In this document: positions 11,840-15,789 of the stretch, piece by piece
Layout of the letters: each line of letters begins with the position of its first letter
Numbering within the stretch: position 1 is the stretch's first letter
Source of the DNA: Chloroflexota bacterium
GTDB lineage: Bacteria; Chloroflexota; Dehalococcoidia; JACQGW01
DNA length: 15,789 nucleotides
Assembly: GCA_016199325.1 (NCBI GenBank)
Contig: JACQGW010000006.1
Location: forward strand, 1-15,789
Direction: 5' to 3'
Program-made: the position numbers and the translations under genes
Notes under the pieces: model-generated
Told to the model about the DNA's origin: nothing
The model's input: the letters and a program-made list of their open reading frames with translations, nothing else
Database searches by the model: none

Positions 11840-13915
11840 TCAGCCGTCATTCTGCTTGCCACCGAACCCGCTCTCCGCGAGGTGTTGCAGCGCCGACGGA
11901 CCGTCCCAGACGCGCAGCAGCTCGGCAACGCTCCAGGCCTGGGCGATGCAGCCTGACGCCCGATGCGGCGGGTCACCGCCGAAGATCTCGCTCACCTGGC
12001 CCAGCCCGGCCTCGCCGAGGTGGCGGACCAGGCCGGCCAGGACCGGCCGGGCGTCCCACGTCTCGCCTCGCACGCGCCGGGCGACGTCGACGAAAGGCCC
12101 GACGAGCCAGGCCCAGACCGTGCCCTGGTGGTAGGCGGCGTCACGGCTGTGCTGGTCGCCGCCATATTGCCCGACGTAGGCCGGATCGTCAGGAGCCAGT
12201 GAGCGCAGCCCGACCGGCGTCAGGAGCGCACGTTCCACAACGCCGAGCATCGGCTGCCAGTGGCCTGGATCGAGCACCGGGTGGCTCAAGCCGGCCGCCA
12301 GCAGCTGGTTCGGGCGGAGCGCCCAATCATCCCCGGCTGGCCCGTCGACCACGTCCGCGCAATAGCCGCGCACGGGATCCCAGAAACGCCGATTGAAGCC
12401 GACCTGGCAACGCGCGGCCGCCGTCGCCAGGTCGGCAGCATCCTTACCTCGGTCGGCCAGCCAGCCGGCCAGTAGACACAGCGCATTGAACCAGAGCGCC
12501 TGGACCTCGACGGGCTTGCCACATCGCGGCGTCACGACCCAGTCGCCAACCTTGGCGTCCATCCAGGTGAACTGAAGCCCCGGCGCGCCGGCGTACAGCA
12601 GGCCATCGTTTGGATCGACGGCGATCCCGTGGCGGGTGCCTCGTTCGTGCCAGGCGACGACGTCACAGAGCGCCGGCAGCAGATCGTCGACGAGGGACCG
12701 ATCGCCGGTGGCGCGCTCGTAGCGGTTGAGCGCCTCGAAAAGCCAGAGAGTGGCATCGACAGTGTTGTACTCCGGCGTCTCGCCGGCATCCGGAAAGCGA
12801 TTCGGCAGCAGTCCCCGGTCCAGATAGCCGGCGAACGTGCGGAGGATGATCCGGGCATCGTCGGCGCGGCCGGTCGCCAGGCACAACCCGGAGAGCGCAA
12901 TCATCGTGTCGCGCCCCCAGTCGGAGAACCAGTGGTAGCCGGCGACGATGGTTCGCCCTGGTGCCTGCTCGTCGGCGCGTGGCGCGCGGCAGACGAGGAA
13001 CTGGTCGGCGGCAAGGACAAGCCGTTGGCGAATGGCGTCGTCGGCCAAGGCGGGAGCTCGTTCCAGCAGCGCGTCCTGGCGCGCTCGCTCACGGACGTGG
13101 CTGGCGTCGGGGTCGAGGGCGAGGTCCTCTTCATGGGTTGTGGCGACGAGCGTCGCCGCCTCACCCGGCGCCAGCTCGACGTCGAAGATGCCTGGGGTGT
13201 ACAGGTCCTCTAGGTCGTCGAGGCCGCGTTTCCGCTCACATCGGCGAAGGAATCGCCAGTACCAGAGGCCGGTCTCGACGAAGCGCCCGCCCGCCAACCC
13301 GAGCCAGAGCGGTGTCGCACCCGGGTAGGCTTCGACCCGGTAGGCGTCGGCTCGCCGCTCAACCTTGAAGCGCCAGTCGGGATGCCCGTGGGTCTGTGCG
13401 TGATAGTCGCGATGGGTGACGAAGGGCTCGAGGTGGAGATGGACACGGCCACGGGCGGCGAGCAGTCGATAGCGGATGAAGACGGTGTTGCGGCCGTGCT
13501 CCAGCCAGAGCGTCTTCTCGATCTCGACGTCACGGCAGCGGTAGCGCCAGACGGGGAGCGTGCCGTCCAGCAAGAACGCTTCGAGGAAGAGGTAGCCGGC
13601 CGGGGCGACCGTGCCATCGTGGTACTCGGCGGTGTGGAGGGCGTAGTGATCGTCCCCGGCCCTGAGCTCTACGTGGAGTCGAGCGAGCAGCAAGGTGCGG
13701 CCAACCGGCGGTTGGAGCGCAGCCATGAGCAGACCATGGTACCGCCGGGTGTCGACCCCAAGAACGGTGCCGGAGGCGTAGCCGCCCAGCCCGTTCGTAA
13801 CGAGCCACTCGAAGCGGAGAGCCGAGTCGAATTCGAGCAGCGCCGGCCGTGCCAGATGGAGGACCGGTCGTGAGCTCATGGAGGTCAATGCAGGAGACTC
13901 AATCATCAGCTTCAC
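11840..13915 (-). CDS. Glycogen debranching enzyme, amylo-alpha-1,6-glucosidase (GH133)
   Basis: A 691-aa glycoside hydrolase expected to cleave alpha-1,6-linked glucose at glycogen branch points. The N-terminal beta-rich domain (about 25-270) has the family hallmark EWLVTNGLGGYASGT (36-50) followed by DTRRYHGLL. The C-terminal (alpha/alpha)6 catalytic domain (about 285-680) has GYHWFSDWGRDTMIALSG (326-343), ETPEYNTVDATLWLFEAL, and DAAYHQGTVWAWLVGPFVD. Length is normal for bacterial members. The start is uncertain: GTG 13915 lies 12 bp after the dehydrogenase stop with a poor SD, while ATG 13906 or ATG 13879 would lose only 3 or 12 non-conserved residues. It is the last gene of a three-gene run with the GH63-like and glucose dehydrogenase genes, probably co-transcribed and translationally coupled. 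Confidence 0.93.
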   Translation of the reverse strand: MKLMIESPALTSMSSRPVLHLARPALLEFDSALRFEWLVTNGLGGYASGTVLGVDTRRYHGLLMAALQPPVGRTLLLARLHVELRAGDDHYALHTAEYHDGTVAPAGYLFLEAFLLDGTLPVWRYRCRDVEIEKTLWLEHGRNTVFIRYRLLAARGRVHLHLEPFVTHRDYHAQTHGHPDWRFKVERRADAYRVEAYPGATPLWLGLAGGRFVETGLWYWRFLRRCERKRGLDDLEDLYTPGIFDVELAPGEAATLVATTHEEDLALDPDASHVRERARQDALLERAPALADDAIRQRLVLAADQFLVCRAPRADEQAPGRTIVAGYHWFSDWGRDTMIALSGLCLATGRADDARIILRTFAGYLDRGLLPNRFPDAGETPEYNTVDATLWLFEALNRYERATGDRSLVDDLLPALCDVVAWHERGTRHGIAVDPNDGLLYAGAPGLQFTWMDAKVGDWVVTPRCGKPVEVQALWFNALCLLAGWLADRGKDAADLATAAARCQVGFNRRFWDPVRGYCADVVDGPAGDDWALRPNQLLAAGLSHPVLDPGHWQPMLGVVERALLTPVGLRSLAPDDPAYVGQYGGDQHSRDAAYHQGTVWAWLVGPFVDVARRVRGETWDARPVLAGLVRHLGEAGLGQVSEIFGGDPPHRASGCIAQAWSVAELLRVWDGPSALQHLAESGFGGKQNDG

Positions 13916-13927
13916 GCCAATTCATCT

Positions 13928-15079
13928 TCAGCCCTGTGAAACCGAGGCTTCATGAAGGACCTGGATCGGTCTGGTCGCCTCGTCGCCGACCACCATGCGG
14001 ACCTTGATCGCTCCCTCAGCCTCCAGGAGCGTGCGAAACAGCTCCGCGTGGTTCTCCAGTCCCCTGATCGAGTGGGTCAATAGCGAGGATAGCCAGCCCG
14101 GCCAGGTGGCCTCCGCCACAGCAAAGTCGGCGATGCCGGCCTCGAAGTAGCCCCGATGGCCGTTGACCGTGCCAAACATCACCTTGTTGCCCAGAACGAA
14201 CTCGAGATTGAGCCGGTCGCTCTCGACCTCGGTCTTGCGATCCCCGCCGGTCACCGAAGAAAGGACCAGGATGCCGTTCTTGGCCATGGCGTGCGCCGCC
14301 CCGAAGACCAGGGGTGAGTAGCCGGTGGCCTCGAAGATCAGGTCAAAGGGACCGAACGCGGCCGTCGCTTCCGCCACAGAGACCTCACGGGTGCTCACGT
14401 AGCGCACCCCGATCGACTCCACCAGAGAGGCGTTCAGATTCGGCTTCGGCCCGCGAGCAAAGGATGTCACCTCCAGGCCACGCAGGCGCAACCCCAAGGC
14501 CGCCAATAGACCGATGGTGCCAGCCCCCATCACCGCCGCCCTGCGCGGTTGCCAGACCTTGAGTCGGCGCTGAATCTCATAGGCCTGGCCAATGCCCTTT
14601 TCAACGACGCTCATCGGCTCCAACAACACGCCGACCAGCTTGAGGCCCGCGGGCACCTTGACCAGGTACTCAGGGGCATCCACATAATACTCGGTCAGGA
14701 AGCCGTGCAGCAGGTTGATGCCGCGCTCGCGGTAGTTGTCGTCGGTGGTCATGTCGTACGTGCCGATCTGGTCGTAAATCGAGCCGCCGGGGCGGCGCAC
14801 GGTGGCCACGACGTAGTCGCCAGGCGCCAGCTCGGTTACATTCGGTCCGACTGCGGCGACCTTGCCGAGCGACTCATGTCCGATGATCAGGAAGTCGTAC
14901 CCCTCCGGCGCGGCCCCGTACTCCCCCTGGTAAAGCTCTTTGTCGGTGCCGTCCACGCCCACTTCCAGGACTTTGACCAGCACCCCACGCCCACCGGGCA
15001 CCTCCTCCAGACGCGGATCAGGAAGCTCGACCAGGTGACAGGTGTTCGGCTGTCTGGGGGTGATAGCTACGGCTTTCAC
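13928..15079 (-). CDS. Zinc-dependent glucose 1-dehydrogenase, MDR family
   Basis: A 383-aa medium-chain dehydrogenase expected to oxidise beta-D-glucose to glucono-lactone with NAD(P)+. GTG 15079 has an AGGA SD seven bases upstream. Family hallmarks are [10 protein letters not shown] (40-49), [20 protein letters not shown] (53-72), TVRRPGGS (93-100), and [12 protein letters not shown] (152-163). Likely catalytic zinc ligands are Asp43, His68 and Glu154. Asp43 replaces the more common Cys, as in haloarchaeal glucose dehydrogenases. The structural-zinc lobe has lost its cysteines (residues about 95-125). The cofactor motif is GAGTIG (185-190), and SFARGPKPN (206-214) carries an Arg that may favour NADP+. 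It lies three bases after the GH63-like stop and 12 bases before the debranching enzyme, so glucose released by both hydrolases could be its substrate. Confidence 0.88.
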   Translation of the reverse strand: MKAVAITPRQPNTCHLVELPDPRLEEVPGGRGVLVKVLEVGVDGTDKELYQGEYGAAPEGYDFLIIGHESLGKVAAVGPNVTELAPGDYVVATVRRPGGSIYDQIGTYDMTTDDNYRERGINLLHGFLTEYYVDAPEYLVKVPAGLKLVGVLLEPMSVVEKGIGQAYEIQRRLKVWQPRRAAVMGAGTIGLLAALGLRLRGLEVTSFARGPKPNLNASLVESIGVRYVSTREVSVAEATAAFGPFDLIFEATGYSPLVFGAAHAMAKNGILVLSSVTGGDRKTEVESDRLNLEFVLGNKVMFGTVNGHRGYFEAGIADFAVAEATWPGWLSSLLTHSIRGLENHAELFRTLLEAEGAIKVRMVVGDEATRPIQVLHEASVSQG

Positions 15080-15082
15080 TAC

Positions 15083-15789
15083 TTATTCCTTTCCACCACA
15101 GTCTTGGATCAGCTTGGCCACGAGCGCCGTCCAGCCAGTCTGATGGCTGGCACCGAGGCCCGCGCCGTGGTCGCCGTGGAAATACTCATGAAAGAGCACA
15201 TGGTCGCGCCAGTGCCGATCGGTCTGGAAATACGTTTCATCGCCAAAGACCGGCCGGCGCCCCCCCGCCTTCTCGTCGCGCAGGAAGATGCGCATCAGGC
15301 GGCGGGAAAGCTCATCGGCGGCCGCGCCCAGGGTCAGCCGTCGGCCCGAGCCACGTGGCACTTCGACGGTGAGCGAATCGCCGTAGTGGTGGTGGTACTT
15401 GCGCAGCGCCTCGATGATCAGATAGTTGATCGGGAACCAGATGGGGCCGCGCCAGTTCGAGTTACCGCCGAACAGCCCGCTACGCGACTCGCCGGGTTCG
15501 TAGCGTATCGTGTAGACCTGTCCATCGTGATGAAAGTCGAAGGGATGGTCGGCATGGTACCGGGAGAGCGAGCGCAGACCGTAGTCGGACAGGAACTCGG
15601 CGGGGTCGAACAGCCGAGCCAGGACACGCACCAGCTTCTCGCGCGGCAGAATCGACAGGTGGTAGTGGCCGTGCGCCCCCGTCTCGGTCAAGGGCGCAAT
15701 CTTCGTCAGCAGGTGGGCGCGATGCTCGCGGAACCACTCCAGGCGCCGTCGGAACTGGGGCAGCCTCTCCAGCAGCGCCGGCTCCAGCG
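15083..15789 (-). CDS. GH63-like glucosidase (MGH1-like), partial: C-terminal 234 aa
   Basis: The N-terminus lies beyond the right edge; the frame is open to base 15787. It is the end of the (alpha/alpha)6 barrel of a GH63/MGH1-like hydrolase (alpha-glucosidases acting on glucosyl-capped sugars). Visible hallmarks are SGLFGGNSNWRGPIWFPINY with LIIEALRKYH after it, and the terminal ASHQTGWTALVAKLIQ. The stretch TGAHGHYHLSILPREKLVRV and the YGLRSLSRYHADHPF segment also fit bacterial members of about 800-900 aa. The natural substrate of bacterial members is often unknown (glucosyl-glycerate, kojibiose-type or mannosyl sugars are possible). It is followed three bases later by the glucose dehydrogenase gene, so its product is probably glucose. 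The TTG at 15691 is internal, not the start. Confidence 0.85.
   Translation of the reverse strand, partial: LEPALLERLPQFRRRLEWFREHRAHLLTKIAPLTETGAHGHYHLSILPREKLVRVLARLFDPAEFLSDYGLRSLSRYHADHPFDFHHDGQVYTIRYEPGESRSGLFGGNSNWRGPIWFPINYLIIEALRKYHHHYGDSLTVEVPRGSGRRLTLGAAADELSRRLMRIFLRDEKAGGRRPVFGDETYFQTDRHWRDHVLFHEYFHGDHGAGLGASHQTGWTALVAKLIQDCGGKE

Noticed and set aside
11641..11976. A 111-codon minus-strand frame
   Set aside because: It overlaps the end of the debranching gene in another frame, has no SD and no recognisable pattern.

Overview
This is a GC-rich bacterial chromosomal window, probably from Chloroflexota. That guess rests on the lipoprotein with a long Ala/Pro/Thr spacer after its lipid-attachment cysteine, the many GTG/TTG starts, and the mix of families; it is an inference with no rRNA or marker gene behind it. 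No phage, transposase, plasmid, CRISPR, tRNA or rRNA gene was found. Most genes lie on the minus strand; only the block at 4530-7354 is on the plus strand.

Layout, right to left along the minus strand. At 15789-11840 lies a tightly packed carbohydrate operon: the C-terminus of a GH63-like glucosidase, a zinc-dependent glucose 1-dehydrogenase of the MDR family, and a GH133 glycogen debranching enzyme. A 468-bp non-coding stretch follows, with a 13-bp inverted-repeat unit and a long palindrome. Then come a stand-alone ThDP-dependent enzyme of the acetolactate synthase/decarboxylase group (9701-11371), etfB and etfA (9601-7802), and a small two-helix membrane protein (7714-7358). The plus-strand block holds a membrane-anchored protein of unknown function, an 81-residue hypothetical protein and an ABC1/UbiB-family atypical kinase. 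On the minus strand again, an OCD/mu-crystallin-family reductase and a mandelate racemase/muconate lactonizing (enolase superfamily) enzyme form a unit (4320-2105) with a good sigma70-type promoter. A polar amino-acid-type ABC transporter follows (binding lipoprotein at 1739-663, ATPase running off the left edge).

How the genes may work together. An enolase-superfamily enzyme, an OCD-family imino-acid reductase and an amino-acid-type ABC importer resemble known gene sets for 3-hydroxyproline or related imino-acid catabolism (dehydration to delta1-pyrroline-2-carboxylate, then reduction to proline). The substrate is inferred, not shown. The right-hand operon would release glucose from alpha-glucans and oxidise it to gluconolactone. 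ETF would take electrons from acyl-CoA or similar dehydrogenases encoded elsewhere.

The most unusual content is non-coding. Two copies of one ~100-bp perfect-stem palindrome (1809-1914 and 11537-11637) differ by compensated base pairs. Two inverted arrays of heptamers (1989-2102 and 5579-5656) have different unit sequences but the same architecture, and each sits at the stop codon of the gene before it.
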